The notes: generated from the sequence alone by a model not told the origin. A stretch of DNA of 64,000 nucleotides from Kaistia soli DSM 19436 (GCF_900129325.1 NZ_FQUP01000002.1:1-64000), one strand, 5' to 3'; shown: positions 53,133 to 62,491, counted from the stretch's first letter. A program made the numbers and translations.

Positions 53133-53921
53133 CTAGAAATGGATTCCGACACCGGCGAAGACGCCCTGCTGCGTGGCGTCGTAGACGAAGCCGCCGCTCT
53201 GGTAGTCCTCATAGATGGCGCGATAGCCGATCGAGGTGGAGACGGTCTTCGACCAGTTGTAGCCGAGCGCGCCGAAGGCCTGCCAGGTCAGGTTGGAACC
53301 GACGCCGAAGCCGCCGACATCGCCGAGCGCATTGACGAACCAGCGATCGTTGAAATCGTAATGCGCGTAGAGGCCGACCGTGGGATCAATCCACTGCACC
53401 GTGCCGGAATCGCCGACCGAGATCGGCAAGAAATTCGGACCGACGGAGAGATCGGCACTCAAATTCTGATAGCGGAAGCCGGCCGTGGCGCTGAGCTGCA
53501 GATTGGTCACGCCAAGCGGAAGTTGATAGCCGACGAGCCCCTGAATGGTGATCTGCGTCTGGCTGTAGTCATAGCCATAGCCAGTACCGCCGATGTCGCC
53601 GTCCTGACTGATCTTCGTCCACATGAAGTCGGTCAGGATCATCCAATTCTCATGCGTCGCGCCGAACGAGGCCATCAGCGCGCCGTCGAGATCCTTCACC
53701 GCGTCGGCGGGGGTGACGTTGATGCTGACGGGTCCGATGCCGCGCACGCCGACATCTCCCTGGACGCCGGACAGCCAGCCATAGAACGTCGCCTGGAAGC
53801 GCCAATCATTGACAACCGGCAGTGGAGCCGGATCGACCGGAAGCGGCGTAACATCTGCCGCGATGGCCGGGCTCGCGAGCCCCGATATCAGGCCCAGAAT
53901 TGCCAACCAGGTGGAACGCAT
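53133..53921 (-). CDS. Outer-membrane beta-barrel protein
   Basis: This 262-residue exported protein has a Sec signal peptide to about residue 21 (GLASPAIAAD). The mature part alternates aromatic and polar residues in strands typical of an eight- to twelve-stranded barrel, such as RFQATFYGWLSGVQGDVGV near residue 40, and ends in GVFAGVGIHF with a C-terminal aromatic residue for barrel assembly. Alphaproteobacterial proteins like this are often annotated as outer-membrane or porin-like proteins of unknown role. The longer frame to 54509 belongs to the opposite strand gene and is not used. Confidence 0.8.
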   Translation of the reverse strand: MRSTWLAILGLISGLASPAIAADVTPLPVDPAPLPVVNDWRFQATFYGWLSGVQGDVGVRGIGPVSINVTPADAVKDLDGALMASFGATHENWMILTDFMWTKISQDGDIGGTGYGYDYSQTQITIQGLVGYQLPLGVTNLQLSATAGFRYQNLSADLSVGPNFLPISVGDSGTVQWIDPTVGLYAHYDFNDRWFVNALGDVGGFGVGSNLTWQAFGALGYNWSKTVSTSIGYRAIYEDYQSGGFVYDATQQGVFAGVGIHF

Positions 53922-54185
53922 TGATAGACCCCCGCCTCGATCATTGTCCCAATTTAGCACGCGGACGACTTCGAATGACGGCCAAGTCGGCACGGTGTCT
54001 GATCGAACTCCAAGGGTTGCAGGAATGTCACGTGCCCATGGCGCCCCCTGAACCAAGCGCGCGCCACCGCGCCCCAAACGCCGCACGGCGGTCTCGTGAT
54101 GAGTGCTGCGGCGGAACAGTCTCTTGCATTTCCCGCCGGTTTTGCTGCACTGCATCCTCGGTCTCATCCAGCGAGTACAGCGACG

Positions 54186-54845
54186 ATGGCAGCGTATCCG
54201 GACTTCCCTCCCCGTCTCCTGCGTGGTTACAGCGCGTTTCGCGAGAACCGATTGCCGCATGAAAGCGCGCGCTACCGCATCCTCGCCGAGGCGGGCCAGC
54301 GCCCACGCACCATGCTGGTCGGCTGCTGCGACAGCCGCGCGGCGCCGGAGACGATCTTCGACGCGGCGCCTGGCGAACTCTTCGTCATCCGCAATGTCGC
54401 GAACCTCGTGCCGCCCTATGATCCGGACGGCGAATACCACGGCACCTCGGCGGCGATCGAATTCGGCGTCATGGGCCTCAAGGTGCGTTACATCCTGGTG
54501 ATGGGCCATGGTCGCTGCGGCGGCGTGCAGGCCTATATGGCGAGCCGCGACGCGCCCGAAGGCGCCGATCTCGGATCGGGCGCCTTCATCGGAAAATGGA
54601 TTTCACTGATCGCCCCGGCCGAACAGCTTGTCTGCGAGGATCCCGTCGACGCGGCCGAGCGTCAGCGCGCCCTCGAATTCGCCTCGGTGCGGCAGTCGAT
54701 CGAGAACCTACGCACCTTCCCCTCGATCAAGAACCTCGAGGAGATCGGCGAGATCGAGCTGCATGGTGCCTGGTTCGACATCTCGACCGGCGAGCTGCAT
54801 GTGCTCGATCACGAGACCGGGCACTTCAATATCGCCGCGCCATAA
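54186..54845 (+). CDS. Beta-class carbonic anhydrase
   Basis: This 219-residue zinc enzyme interconverts CO2 and bicarbonate. The zinc ligands are C47, H108 and C111, and the catalytic pair D49/R51 lies in the GCCDSR motif; MGHGRCGG supplies the second half of the site. The length matches CynT-type enzymes. ATG 54186 gives the standard N-terminus; the frame to 54096 extends it without support. It is convergent with asd, and the hairpin at 54850 follows its stop. Confidence 0.93.
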   Translation: MAAYPDFPPRLLRGYSAFRENRLPHESARYRILAEAGQRPRTMLVGCCDSRAAPETIFDAAPGELFVIRNVANLVPPYDPDGEYHGTSAAIEFGVMGLKVRYILVMGHGRCGGVQAYMASRDAPEGADLGSGAFIGKWISLIAPAEQLVCEDPVDAAERQRALEFASVRQSIENLRTFPSIKNLEEIGEIELHGAWFDISTGELHVLDHETGHFNIAAP

Positions 54846-54873
54846 AAAAACCGGCGCCCGAAAAGGCGCCGGT
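54844..54873 (-). terminator. Intrinsic terminator of asd, with T run
   Basis: On the minus strand a 9-bp GC stem ACCGGCGCC / GGCGCCGGT (54850-54873, 6-base loop) is followed by seven T residues (bases 54844-54850). It is 51 bases past the asd stop. On the plus strand the same stem could act weakly for the carbonic anhydrase gene. Confidence 0.85.
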
Positions 54874-54924
54874 CCAAATCGTTGATGATCGGGGGAGAGC
54901 GGCGCGAACGGGCACCGCCTGGTG

Positions 54925-55959
54925 TCAGGCCGCCTTCTTGCGCGGCTGGATCAGCTTGCGGTTGACGAGCACTTCGGCGATCTGCACGGCGTTGAGCGCA
55001 GCGCCCTTGCGGAGATTGTCCGAGACGACCCAGAGATTGAGGCCGTTCTCGATGGTGGCGTCCTCCCGGATGCGCGAGATAAAGGTCGCGTCCTCGCCCG
55101 TCGCCTCATAGGGCGTGATGTACTGGTTCTCTTCCGGATTGTCGATGACGAGGCAGCCGGGCGCCTCGCGCAGGATGTCGCGCGCTTCCTCGGCGGTGAT
55201 CGGCTTCTCGAATTCGATATTCACCGATTCCGAATGCGAGATGAACACGGGAACGCGGACGGCCGTGCAGGTCAGCTTGATCTTCGGATCGAGGATCTTC
55301 TTGGTCTCGGCCATCACCTTCCATTCTTCCTTGGTGTAGCCGTCCTCCATGAAGACGTCGATGTGGGGAATGATGTTGAAGGCGATGCGCTTCGTGAACT
55401 TCTCCGAGACGATCGGATCATTGACGAAGACGGCGCGGGTCTGCGTGAACAGTTCGTCCATCGCCTCCTTGCCGGCGCCCGACACCGACTGGTAGGTCGA
55501 AACGACGACGCGCTTGATCGTCGCGACATCATGCAGCGGCTTCAGGGCCACCACGAGCTGTGCGGTCGAGCAGTTGGGATTGGCGATGATGTTCTTCTTG
55601 CGGAATCCAGAGATCGCGTCGGCATTCACTTCCGGAACGATCAGCGGCACCTCGGCGTCGTAGCGCCAGGCCGAGGAATTATCGATCACGACACAGCCCT
55701 GCGCGCCGATCCGGGGCGACCATTCCTTGGAGATCGTGCCGCCGGCCGACATCAGGCAGATGTCGGTGTCGGAGAAATCATACTGGTCGAGCGGCCTGAC
55801 CTTCAGGCGGCGATCGCCGAACGAGACCTCGGTCCCTTGGCTGCGGCGCGAGGCGAGCGCCACTACCTCGTCGGCGGGAAACCCGCGCTCATCCAGGATG
55901 TTCAGCATCTCGCGGCCCACATTGCCCGTGGCACCGACGATTGCGACCTTGTAGCCCAT
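54925..55959 (-). CDS. asd: Aspartate-semialdehyde dehydrogenase
   Basis: This 344-residue NADPH-dependent enzyme makes aspartate semialdehyde from aspartyl phosphate, a step shared by lysine, threonine, methionine and diaminopimelate synthesis. The cofactor motif VGATGNVGREML is at residues 8-19, the catalytic cysteine is in NPNCSTAQ near residue 131, and HSES near 232 supplies the active-site histidine region. Length and motifs fit the Gram-negative asd class. It ends in a basic tail (RKKAA). It is single and essential in most bacteria, and no other pathway gene is adjacent. Confidence 0.95.
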   Translation of the reverse strand: MGYKVAIVGATGNVGREMLNILDERGFPADEVVALASRRSQGTEVSFGDRRLKVRPLDQYDFSDTDICLMSAGGTISKEWSPRIGAQGCVVIDNSSAWRYDAEVPLIVPEVNADAISGFRKKNIIANPNCSTAQLVVALKPLHDVATIKRVVVSTYQSVSGAGKEAMDELFTQTRAVFVNDPIVSEKFTKRIAFNIIPHIDVFMEDGYTKEEWKVMAETKKILDPKIKLTCTAVRVPVFISHSESVNIEFEKPITAEEARDILREAPGCLVIDNPEENQYITPYEATGEDATFISRIREDATIENGLNLWVVSDNLRKGAALNAVQIAEVLVNRKLIQPRKKAA

Positions 55960-56296
55960 GATAGCCTATTCCTTCATTTCATCGCTCTCCCGCACCGGCG
56001 GGCCGCATGACGCGGCAACCAGCCGGCTGTTCTCCCCCTCGAACCCCGGGGAGAGACCGTGGGGTACGGGAGGGACGATCAGCCGGTCGTCGCGGTTTTC
56101 GGAGTGGTGGTCGCTTTTGTCCCGGCGCGGACGGCGGCGGTCCGGGCAGCAGCGATCGGCCCGGTGACGGCGGCCACCAGGCGGACTAGGATTGGACTGG
56201 CACTGAAATGCACGGCCATCGGCAAGCCCGATTGAGAATGGTCGAGGTTCTGACGCCAAAATGGCGTGGAAGTCAACACTCCTGCAGGGGCGCACC
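55960..56296. other. 337-base gap between divergent genes
   Basis: This gap lies between the asd start (minus) and the start of a small secreted protein (plus) and must hold both promoters. I see no clear operator palindrome, RNA structure or additional gene in it. Confidence 0.5.
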
Positions 56297-56746
56297 ATGT
56301 CCATCATCGACAATAGGGCTCCCCGTTCGCCGATCCTCGCCCTCATGATGACGCTTGCTTTGGCGGCCGCCGCACATCCAGCCGCCGCCGGCGAGCGCAT
56401 GACGACGGGCGAAATCGAGGCGACCTTCAGCGGCATGACGCTCGACGGCATCTACCGCAGCGGCGAGTTCTTCAGCGAGACCTACCGCGACGACGGCTCG
56501 ATCCGCTACCACGGCACCGAAGGCGCGGACATGGGCGAGTGGTCGGCCGAGGGCGGACGGTTCTGCACCTTCTATGAATCCGCCGACGGCGGCTGCTTCT
56601 TCGTCGATCGTGACGGCGCCAATTGTTTCACCTTCACGGTCGACGAAGGCACGCTCAATCCAAAGCCGGCACGCGACTGGACGTCGCGTGGCTGGGACCG
56701 CACCCGCCCCTCAACCTGTCCCAAGGCGCCGGAAGCGAGTACTTAA
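56297..56746 (+). CDS. Conserved hypothetical secreted protein with cysteines
   Basis: This 149-residue protein has a signal peptide to about residue 33 (AAAAHPAAAGE). The mature part contains an FSGMTLDGIYRSGEFFSETY stretch and four cysteines, in CTFYESADGGCF, NCFTF and STCP, which suggests disulphides in the periplasm. I do not recognise a named domain, though this pattern (GMT..G.Y..G..F.E.Y..DG) is seen in small alphaproteobacterial exported proteins. It is convergent with an aldo/keto reductase. Confidence 0.65.
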   Translation: MSIIDNRAPRSPILALMMTLALAAAAHPAAAGERMTTGEIEATFSGMTLDGIYRSGEFFSETYRDDGSIRYHGTEGADMGEWSAEGGRFCTFYESADGGCFFVDRDGANCFTFTVDEGTLNPKPARDWTSRGWDRTRPSTCPKAPEAST

Positions 56747-56760
56747 GCTCTGCATCGACC

Positions 56761-57702
56761 TCAGGCGCTTTTGCCAAGCAGGGCATCGACCTCCGCACGC
56801 TCGGCGGCCGTGAGCACCCAGCCCGCGGCACTCGCATTGGCCGCCACTTGTTCCGGCCGCGTCGCGCCCGCGATGACCGAGGCGACCGTGCCATGCGACA
56901 GCAGCCAGGCAAAGGCGAGATCGACGAGGCTATGCTGCTTGGCTTCGGCGAAAGCCGCGAGCTTTTCGACGAGTTCCAGGTTGCTCTCGGTCAGATAGCG
57001 GTCGCCGAGCGCCGGCCAGGCACTGAGACGGCTGTTCTCCGGCTTGACGCCGCCGCGATATTTGCCGGTGAGCAACCCGCTCGCGAGCGGGAAATAGGGA
57101 ATGAGCGACAGCCCTTCCGCCTCGATCGCGGGAAGAAGTTCCTTCTCGATCGAGCGCTCGACCAGGCTGAGTTCATCCTGGCTGGAGACGAAGCCCTGCC
57201 AGCCCTCGCCGCGCGCCGCCGTCTGCGCGGCCCGAAGGCCGTCCGCGCTGAAGTTCGAAGCGCCATACCAGCGGATCTTGCCGCTTTCGACCAATTCCTC
57301 AAGCGCGCCAAGCGTTTCCTCGATCGGCGTCTCGGGATCGGGCCTGTGCATCTGATAAAGATCGATCCAGTCGGTCTGCAGCCGCCGCAACGAGTCCTCG
57401 ACCGCCTTCAGTACATAGCTGCGCGTGCCGCGACGATCGACATTCGTGCCGGGGACCGGGGCTCCGAATTTTGTGGCGAGGATGACCTTGTCCCGGCGCC
57501 CCGCGAGGATTTCGCCGATCAGGGTCTCCGACTTGGTTTCGGCATAGACGTCGGCGGTATCGAAGAAGGTGATGCCGTGATCGAGCGCGGCATCGATGAC
57601 GCGCCGCGAGGCGGCGGCGTCGATGCGCCCGCCGAAATTGTTGCAACCGAGCCCGACGACCGAGACGTCGAGATCGGACCTGCCGAGACGGCGGGTTTCC
57701 AT
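56761..57702 (-). CDS. Aldo/keto reductase
   Basis: This 313-residue TIM-barrel NADPH reductase carries the tetrad Asp and Tyr in FFDTADVYAETKSE (residues 46-59), Lys in LATKFGAP near 74, and His in YQMHRPDP near 118. The N-terminus METRRLGRSDLDVSVVGLGC is typical of the COG0667 group. It reduces aldehydes and ketones; the substrate is unknown. ATG 57702 is used, since the longer frame overlaps clpP. Confidence 0.9.
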   Translation of the reverse strand: METRRLGRSDLDVSVVGLGCNNFGGRIDAAASRRVIDAALDHGITFFDTADVYAETKSETLIGEILAGRRDKVILATKFGAPVPGTNVDRRGTRSYVLKAVEDSLRRLQTDWIDLYQMHRPDPETPIEETLGALEELVESGKIRWYGASNFSADGLRAAQTAARGEGWQGFVSSQDELSLVERSIEKELLPAIEAEGLSLIPYFPLASGLLTGKYRGGVKPENSRLSAWPALGDRYLTESNLELVEKLAAFAEAKQHSLVDLAFAWLLSHGTVASVIAGATRPEQVAANASAAGWVLTAAERAEVDALLGKSA

Positions 57703-57754
57703 GCGCGTTGCTCCCTGGCACTTCGTGGATGCCAGGTAGAATAGCGCGCGATGC

Positions 57755-58357
57755 TCAGGCCGCCATACTTTCCGCGCGGGTCTCGTAGACGTGATCGACC
57801 AGCCCCCACGCCCTCGCCTGTTCCGCATCCATGAAATTGTCGCGATCAAGCGCCCGTTCGACCTCTTCGATGGTGCGGCCGCAATGTTTCGCATAGAGCG
57901 CGTTGAGGCGGTTCTTGGTGCGCACGATATTCTCGGCATGGCGCTCGATATCGGAGACGACGCCCTGGAAGCCGCCGATTGGCTGGTGAACCATGATGCT
58001 GGCATTCGGCAGCGCAACGCGCCGACCGCGCGTTCCGGCCATCAGCAGGAACGATCCGGCCGAGCAGGCCGTTCCCATGCACACGGTCGCGATCGGATTG
58101 CCGATGAACTGCATGGTGTCATAGATCGCAAAGGCACTCGAAACCGATCCGCCTGGCGAATTGATGTAGAGCGCCACCTCCTGCGTCGTGCTCTCGGATT
58201 CGAGAAACAGCAGCTGCGCGCAGACGAGCGCCGAGACCGTGTCGTCGATCGGGCCATTCAGGAAGATGATCCGCTCGCGCAGGAGGCGCGAATAGATGTC
58301 GAAAGCACGATCGCCGCGACTCGACTGCTCGACAACCATCGGCACGAAACTCATCAT
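57755..58357 (-). CDS. clpP: ATP-dependent Clp protease proteolytic subunit
   Basis: This 200-residue serine peptidase forms a tetradecameric chamber that works with ClpX or ClpA. The catalytic Ser is S99 in GTACSAGS, His is H124 in MVHQPIGGF, and Asp is D173 in DRDNF. The nucleophile loop reads GTACSAGS, where canonical ClpP1 reads GQAASMGA. No clpX or tig gene is adjacent, so this is likely an extra copy and not the main housekeeping one. Start is MM at 58357. Confidence 0.9.
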   Translation of the reverse strand: MMSFVPMVVEQSSRGDRAFDIYSRLLRERIIFLNGPIDDTVSALVCAQLLFLESESTTQEVALYINSPGGSVSSAFAIYDTMQFIGNPIATVCMGTACSAGSFLLMAGTRGRRVALPNASIMVHQPIGGFQGVVSDIERHAENIVRTKNRLNALYAKHCGRTIEEVERALDRDNFMDAEQARAWGLVDHVYETRAESMAA

Positions 58358-58383
58358 CGCATTGTCCTCACTTGGGCAACCAT

Positions 58384-58935
58384 TCAGGCGGCGAGCCGCA
58401 TCACAGTCGGCATCGTGCCACGCATCAACTGCGCGGGGCGGCGGCTCCGTCGCGGACGTCGGCGCATCAGGGCGGCGATGGGCAGGAGCACGATCATCTC
58501 TTCTCCGGTTTCCGCGACAGCGTCGACCGGCCGGTCTGCGGCGACGACGAACCCGTCGTGGACGATCTTCAGACGCGTGCCGCCTTCGCGCCGTGGAGCG
58601 AGTTCGAAGCGCACCACTGTATCGAGCGCAGGTTGGCTCTCGGTAGCGGCAGTCCGCCAGCGATAGGCGAGACGCCGCGGCGGATCGCTCTCGGTCACGG
58701 CGCAATCGATCACTCCGAGCGCGGTGCCGCCATCGAGGCTGAAGACCGCGCCTTGCTCGGCCGCCATGCCGCCCGGCAGCAGCCAGCGCGCAACCAAGGC
58801 CGGATCGGTGAGCCCCCGCCAGACCGTATCGATCGGGGCGTCGAGATCCGCTTCCATCACAAGCGCCACCGTCTTCGTCGCATCCTTCGGGACGGCCGCT
58901 TGATCATGGGCAGCGTCGCTCGTGGTTTCCGTCAT
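58384..58935 (-). CDS. SRPBCC (AHSA1-like) domain protein
   Basis: This 183-residue protein has one START/Bet-v-1-type domain of the AHSA1 group (residues ~22-165), starting with [20 protein letters not shown] and holding [15 protein letters not shown]. Such proteins bind hydrophobic ligands and often travel with an ArsR regulator. Its start overlaps the ArsR stop by four bases. The C-terminus is arginine rich and may be extended by chance. The ligand is unknown. Confidence 0.8.
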   Translation of the reverse strand: MTETTSDAAHDQAAVPKDATKTVALVMEADLDAPIDTVWRGLTDPALVARWLLPGGMAAEQGAVFSLDGGTALGVIDCAVTESDPPRRLAYRWRTAATESQPALDTVVRFELAPRREGGTRLKIVHDGFVVAADRPVDAVAETGEEMIVLLPIAALMRRRPRRSRRPAQLMRGTMPTVMRLAA

Positions 58936-59246
58936 GGCTCCAGCCCTTTCAGCACATCCTTGAGACGGTCGATCCGCTCCGGCCAGAAGGCACGATAGCG
59001 GTCGACCCAGTCTACCAGCGGCGCCAAGCCTTCCGGCGCGACGCGGTAATACGAGAAACGCCCCTCCCGGCGCTCGGCGACGAGACCCGCCGCCTTCAGC
59101 ATCGCCAGATGCTGAGAGATCGCCGGCTGCGAGACCGCGAAGCGCGCCTTCAGTGCCGAAACGCTCATCTCGCCCGAGGCCAGCCGTTCGAACACCGCCC
59201 TGCGGGTCGGATCAGCAAGTGCGCGGAAGATGTCGGCCTGGATCAT
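58932..59246 (-). CDS. ArsR-family transcriptional regulator
   Basis: This 104-residue winged-helix regulator has the HTH VSALKARFAVSQPAISQHLA at residues 28-47. There is no ELCVCDL metal site, so it is the metal-independent type that pairs with SRPBCC partners. It is translated with the SRPBCC gene (ATGA overlap). An inverted repeat CATAAG/CTTATG lies 8 bases upstream of its start and may be its operator. It is divergent from mntH. Confidence 0.88.
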   Translation of the reverse strand: MIQADIFRALADPTRRAVFERLASGEMSVSALKARFAVSQPAISQHLAMLKAAGLVAERREGRFSYYRVAPEGLAPLVDWVDRYRAFWPERIDRLKDVLKGLEP

Positions 59247-59254
59247 GCAGAATA

Positions 59255-59272
59255 CATAAGCGGGTACTTATG
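59255..59272. promoter_or_regulatory. ArsR operator candidate
   Basis: CATAAG (59255-59260) and CTTATG (59267-59272) form a dyad with 6 bases between, directly upstream of the ArsR start at 59246. An 11-bp palindrome, TGCGATTCGCA (59271-59281), follows it. Confidence 0.5.
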
Positions 59273-59311
59273 CGATTCGCAAGCGATTTTGCGATTGGTG
59301 CTGCGCGCGCA

Positions 59312-59356
59312 TTGACATCGTCACCCGCCAACTCCTAAATGCGAATAATTCGCATT
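59312..59356 (+). promoter_or_regulatory. mntH promoter and metal-type operator
   Basis: TTGACA (59312-59317), a 17-base spacer and CTAAAT (59335-59340) form a good promoter. Overlapping its -10 end and the start-site region, AATGCGAATAATTCGCATT (59338-59356) is a 19-base palindrome with a single centre base. It lies 22 bases before mntH. Repressor binding there would block initiation. The form fits Fur-family (Mur) or MntR-type control; which one is inference. Confidence 0.7.
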
Positions 59357-59378
59357 ATCAGGAAGCGAGTGTTGCGAC

Positions 59379-60731
59379 ATGCGCGTGCTGGATGAAACTG
59401 AAAATGACAGCGACGGGTCCGGCTGGCGGCGCGAGCGCGGCCTCCCCTCGATGTCGGAAGTTCACGGCTCGATCGCGGTTGCTGCCTCGAACACCAATTG
59501 GCGCAAGGCGGCCGCCTTCTTCGGGCCGGGCTATCTTGTGGCCGTTGGCTACATGGACCCCGGCAACTGGGCGACCTCGCTCGCCGGCGGTTCGTCCTTC
59601 GGCTATGCGCTGCTCTTCGTGGCGCTCTTGTCCAACATCATGGCGATCATCCTGCAGGCGCTCGCAGCGCGCCTTGCCGTCGCCACCGGCCGCGATCTCG
59701 CACAGGCCTGCCGCGACGCCTATCCGGCGCCGGTCGCCTTCGTGCTCTGGATCCTGGCCGAAATCGCGATCTGCGCCACCGACCTTGCCGAGGTGATCGG
59801 CACCGCGATCGGCCTCAATCTCCTGTTCGGCATCCCGCTCGAGATCGGCGTCATCATCACCGCGCTCGACGTGTTCCTGGTGCTCTATCTGCAGACCAAG
59901 GGCTTCCGCTTCGTCGAGGCGCTGGTCATCACGCTGCTCGGCGTCATCGCCATCTCGTTCCTGATCCAGATCATGATGGCGAGCCCCGATTGGGGAGCGG
60001 TGATCAGGGGCTTCGCGCCGACCACCGAGCTCGTCACCAACCCCAACATGCTTTATCTCGCGCTCGGCATCATCGGCGCGACGGTCATGCCGCATAATCT
60101 CTATCTGCATTCCGGCATCGTGCAGACGCGCGCCTATCGCACCGACGACCAGGGCAAGCGCGAGGCGATCCGCTTCGCCACCCTCGACTCGACCGTCGCG
60201 CTGATGTTCGCACTGACGATCAATGCCTCGATCCTGATTCTCGCGGCCTCGGCCTTCCATGCGCATGGCCAGCACGACGTCATCGAACTCGATAAAGCCT
60301 ATGCGCTGCTGCATCCTCTGCTCGGCTCGGCCCTGGCGCCGACCCTCTTCGCGGTCGCGCTCCTGTGCTGCGGCCTGAATTCGACCGTGACGGCGACGAT
60401 GGCCGGGCAGATCGTCATGGAAGGCTTCATCAATATCCGCCTGCAGCCCTGGCTGCGGCGGCTGATCACGCGCGGCATCGCCATCGTTCCGGCCGCCGCA
60501 GTAACGATCCTCTACGGCGCCTCGGGAACCGGCAAGCTGCTGATCTTCAGCCAGGTCATCCTCAGCCTGCAGCTGCCCTTTGCGGTCGTACCGCTGGTGA
60601 TGTTCACCGCCGAACGGCGCAAGATGGGCAAGTTCCGCGCGCCGCGCTGGCTGACCGTCATCGCCGGCATCACGGCCGCGATCATCATCGCGCTGAACAT
60701 GAAGCTGCTCTTCGACGTCGCCATGGGGTGA
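59379..60731 (+). CDS. mntH: NRAMP manganese transporter MntH
   Basis: This 450-residue proton-coupled Mn2+/Fe2+ importer has eleven membrane helices. The DPGN metal motif is at residues 60-63 ([13 protein letters not shown]) and MPHN at 237-240 ([14 protein letters not shown]), the two signatures of the family. The N-terminal 40 residues are a polar cytoplasmic tail; ATG 59379 or the later ATG near residue 25 could be used. The promoter before it has a palindrome typical of metal regulators. It is followed by a hairpin before the convergent UxaA-type gene. Confidence 0.94.
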   Translation: MRVLDETENDSDGSGWRRERGLPSMSEVHGSIAVAASNTNWRKAAAFFGPGYLVAVGYMDPGNWATSLAGGSSFGYALLFVALLSNIMAIILQALAARLAVATGRDLAQACRDAYPAPVAFVLWILAEIAICATDLAEVIGTAIGLNLLFGIPLEIGVIITALDVFLVLYLQTKGFRFVEALVITLLGVIAISFLIQIMMASPDWGAVIRGFAPTTELVTNPNMLYLALGIIGATVMPHNLYLHSGIVQTRAYRTDDQGKREAIRFATLDSTVALMFALTINASILILAASAFHAHGQHDVIELDKAYALLHPLLGSALAPTLFAVALLCCGLNSTVTATMAGQIVMEGFINIRLQPWLRRLITRGIAIVPAAAVTILYGASGTGKLLIFSQVILSLQLPFAVVPLVMFTAERRKMGKFRAPRWLTVIAGITAAIIIALNMKLLFDVAMG

Positions 60732-60750
60732 GGCCCTTCCTCACATGAAA

Positions 60751-60773
60751 AGGCCCGGCAATTTGCCGGGCCT
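60751..60773. terminator. Bidirectional terminator between mntH and UxaA-type gene
   Basis: AGGCCCGGCAA (60751-60761) and TTGCCGGGCCT (60763-60773) form an 11-bp stem around one centre base (the real loop opens to a few bases). Four A residues precede it (60747-60750), giving a short T run on the minus strand. It lies between convergent genes. Confidence 0.7.
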
Positions 60774-60780
60774 CTGGGTC

Positions 60781-62313
60781 TCACATCACCGCGCCGATCT
60801 GCCACGGCACGAACTCCGAATCGCCATAGCCAAGCTCCTCCGACTTGGAGCGTTTGCCCGAGGCGACGGCGACGATCTCTTCGAAGATCTCCTCGCCCTT
60901 CTTCTCGATCGACGCGCCATCGAGGATGTCGCCGCAATTGATGTCCATGTCGTCGGTCATCCGCGCATAGAGATCGGAATTGGTGGCAAGCTTGATCGAT
61001 GGTGTCGGCTTGTAGCCGGCGGCGGAACCGCGGCCGGTGGTGAAGACGATCATGTTGGCGCCGGAGGCGATCTGCCCCGTTACCGCCGCCGGATCATAGC
61101 CAGGGCTGTCCATATAGACGAAGCCATGCGTGTCGATCGGCTCGGCATATTTGTAAACGCCGCGCAGCGTCGCCGTGCCACCCTTGGCGGCCGCGCCGAG
61201 TGACTTCTCCAGGATGGTGGTCAGCCCGCCCGCCTTGTTGCCCGGCGAGGGGTTGTTGTTCATCTCGCCCTGATTGCGCTCGGTATAGTCTTCCCACCAA
61301 TGGATCAGGTCGACGAGCTTCTCGCCTACCTCGCGGTTGGCGGCGCGGCGCGTCAGCAGATGCTCGGCACCATAGATCTCCGGCGTTTCCGACAAGATCG
61401 TCGTGCCGCCATGCTTGACCAGCATATCGGAGGCATAGCCGAGCGCCGGATTGGCGGTGATGCCCGAATAGCCATCCGAGCCACCACACTGCAGGCCGAC
61501 CGTGATCTCGGAGACCGGCGTCGGCGTGCGGCGGTGTCTGTTGGCCGCCGGAAGCATCTCGCGGATCATGTCGACGCCCCACTCGATCGTCTTCCGCGTT
61601 CCGCCGATGTCCTGAATGGTCATCGTGCGGAAGCCCTCGTGCTCGACGAGATTGTAGGACTTCATCAGCCGCGGGATCTGGAACACTTCGCAGCCAAGGC
61701 CGACCACGAGAACGCCTGCAAGGTTCGGATGCGTGGCATAGCCCCATTGCGTCCGCTCAAGCGTCTCATAGCCCTCGCCCGAGCCGCCCATGCCGCAGCC
61801 CGTGCCATGCACGAAGGAGACGACACCGTCGATATTGGAGAAGCCGTCAAGCAGGTTGGAGCGGTTGAAGGCCTCAGCGATATGGCGGGCAACCGTCGCG
61901 GAACAGTTCACGCTGGTGAGCACGCCGATATAATTGCGCGTGCCGACCTTGCCATTCGGACGGTGATAGCCGTCGAACATGCGCCGCTCGGTGAGCGGCA
62001 GCATGCCGTCGTCATGTGCACCTTCCGCGAACTGATAGTCACGATCGAAGTCGTGCATGCCGCAATTGTGCTCATGCACATGCTCGCCGGGGGCGATGGT
62101 CGCCTTCGCGAAGCCGATGATCTGGCCGAATTTGAGGATCGGCGCCCCTTCCGCAATCCCCGTGACGGCCATCTTGTGGCCCTTCGGGATGCGCTGGATG
62201 GCGGCGATGCCCTCGACGAGCGCGCCGGGCATGATCGTGTCGATGGCGACACGAACATTGTCAGCGGCATTGAGACGGAGGGTCCGGGGCGGGGCAGCGG
62301 TGGTGGCGCTCAT
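60781..62313 (-). CDS. UxaA-family sugar-acid (altronate-type) dehydratase
   Basis: This 510-residue iron-dependent dehydratase has an N-terminal SAF domain (residues 1-100; IQRIPKGHKMAV, then HVHEHNCGMHDF) and a long UxaA catalytic domain. Conserved elements include VGTRNYIGVLTSVNCS near residue 120, GCGMGGSGEG near 172 and LQCGGSDGYSGITANPALG near 278. It removes water from altronate or a related hexonate to a 2-keto-3-deoxy acid. ATG 62313 is preferred over 62397. No uronate isomerase or KDG kinase is adjacent, so the natural substrate is uncertain. Confidence 0.88.
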   Translation of the reverse strand: MSATTAAPPRTLRLNAADNVRVAIDTIMPGALVEGIAAIQRIPKGHKMAVTGIAEGAPILKFGQIIGFAKATIAPGEHVHEHNCGMHDFDRDYQFAEGAHDDGMLPLTERRMFDGYHRPNGKVGTRNYIGVLTSVNCSATVARHIAEAFNRSNLLDGFSNIDGVVSFVHGTGCGMGGSGEGYETLERTQWGYATHPNLAGVLVVGLGCEVFQIPRLMKSYNLVEHEGFRTMTIQDIGGTRKTIEWGVDMIREMLPAANRHRRTPTPVSEITVGLQCGGSDGYSGITANPALGYASDMLVKHGGTTILSETPEIYGAEHLLTRRAANREVGEKLVDLIHWWEDYTERNQGEMNNNPSPGNKAGGLTTILEKSLGAAAKGGTATLRGVYKYAEPIDTHGFVYMDSPGYDPAAVTGQIASGANMIVFTTGRGSAAGYKPTPSIKLATNSDLYARMTDDMDINCGDILDGASIEKKGEEIFEEIVAVASGKRSKSEELGYGDSEFVPWQIGAVM

Positions 62314-62491
62314 CGGGATCTCGAAATGCTGGCGGGTGAAGCCGCGTCCTCCGCAACATATCGGCGTCACGGACCGCGTCCGCAACCCAAACACCATGCA
62401 CAGGCGCAGAACTCATTCACTGGTGATCGGATCGCAGGCAACTCATAGCGGAAATGGCGTCAACTTGTCACGGAAAACAGCAGAAGGCGGC

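Noticed and set aside
53922-54509. N-terminal extension of the outer-membrane protein gene to 54509
   Set aside because: The extension lies opposite the carbonic anhydrase gene and would bury the signal peptide; the ATG at 53921 with a Sec signal is the better start.
59358-60314. Minus-strand open frame of 318 residues opposite mntH
   Set aside because: Composed mostly of Arg, Glu, Asp and His from antisense membrane-protein codons; mntH motifs are clear on the plus strand.
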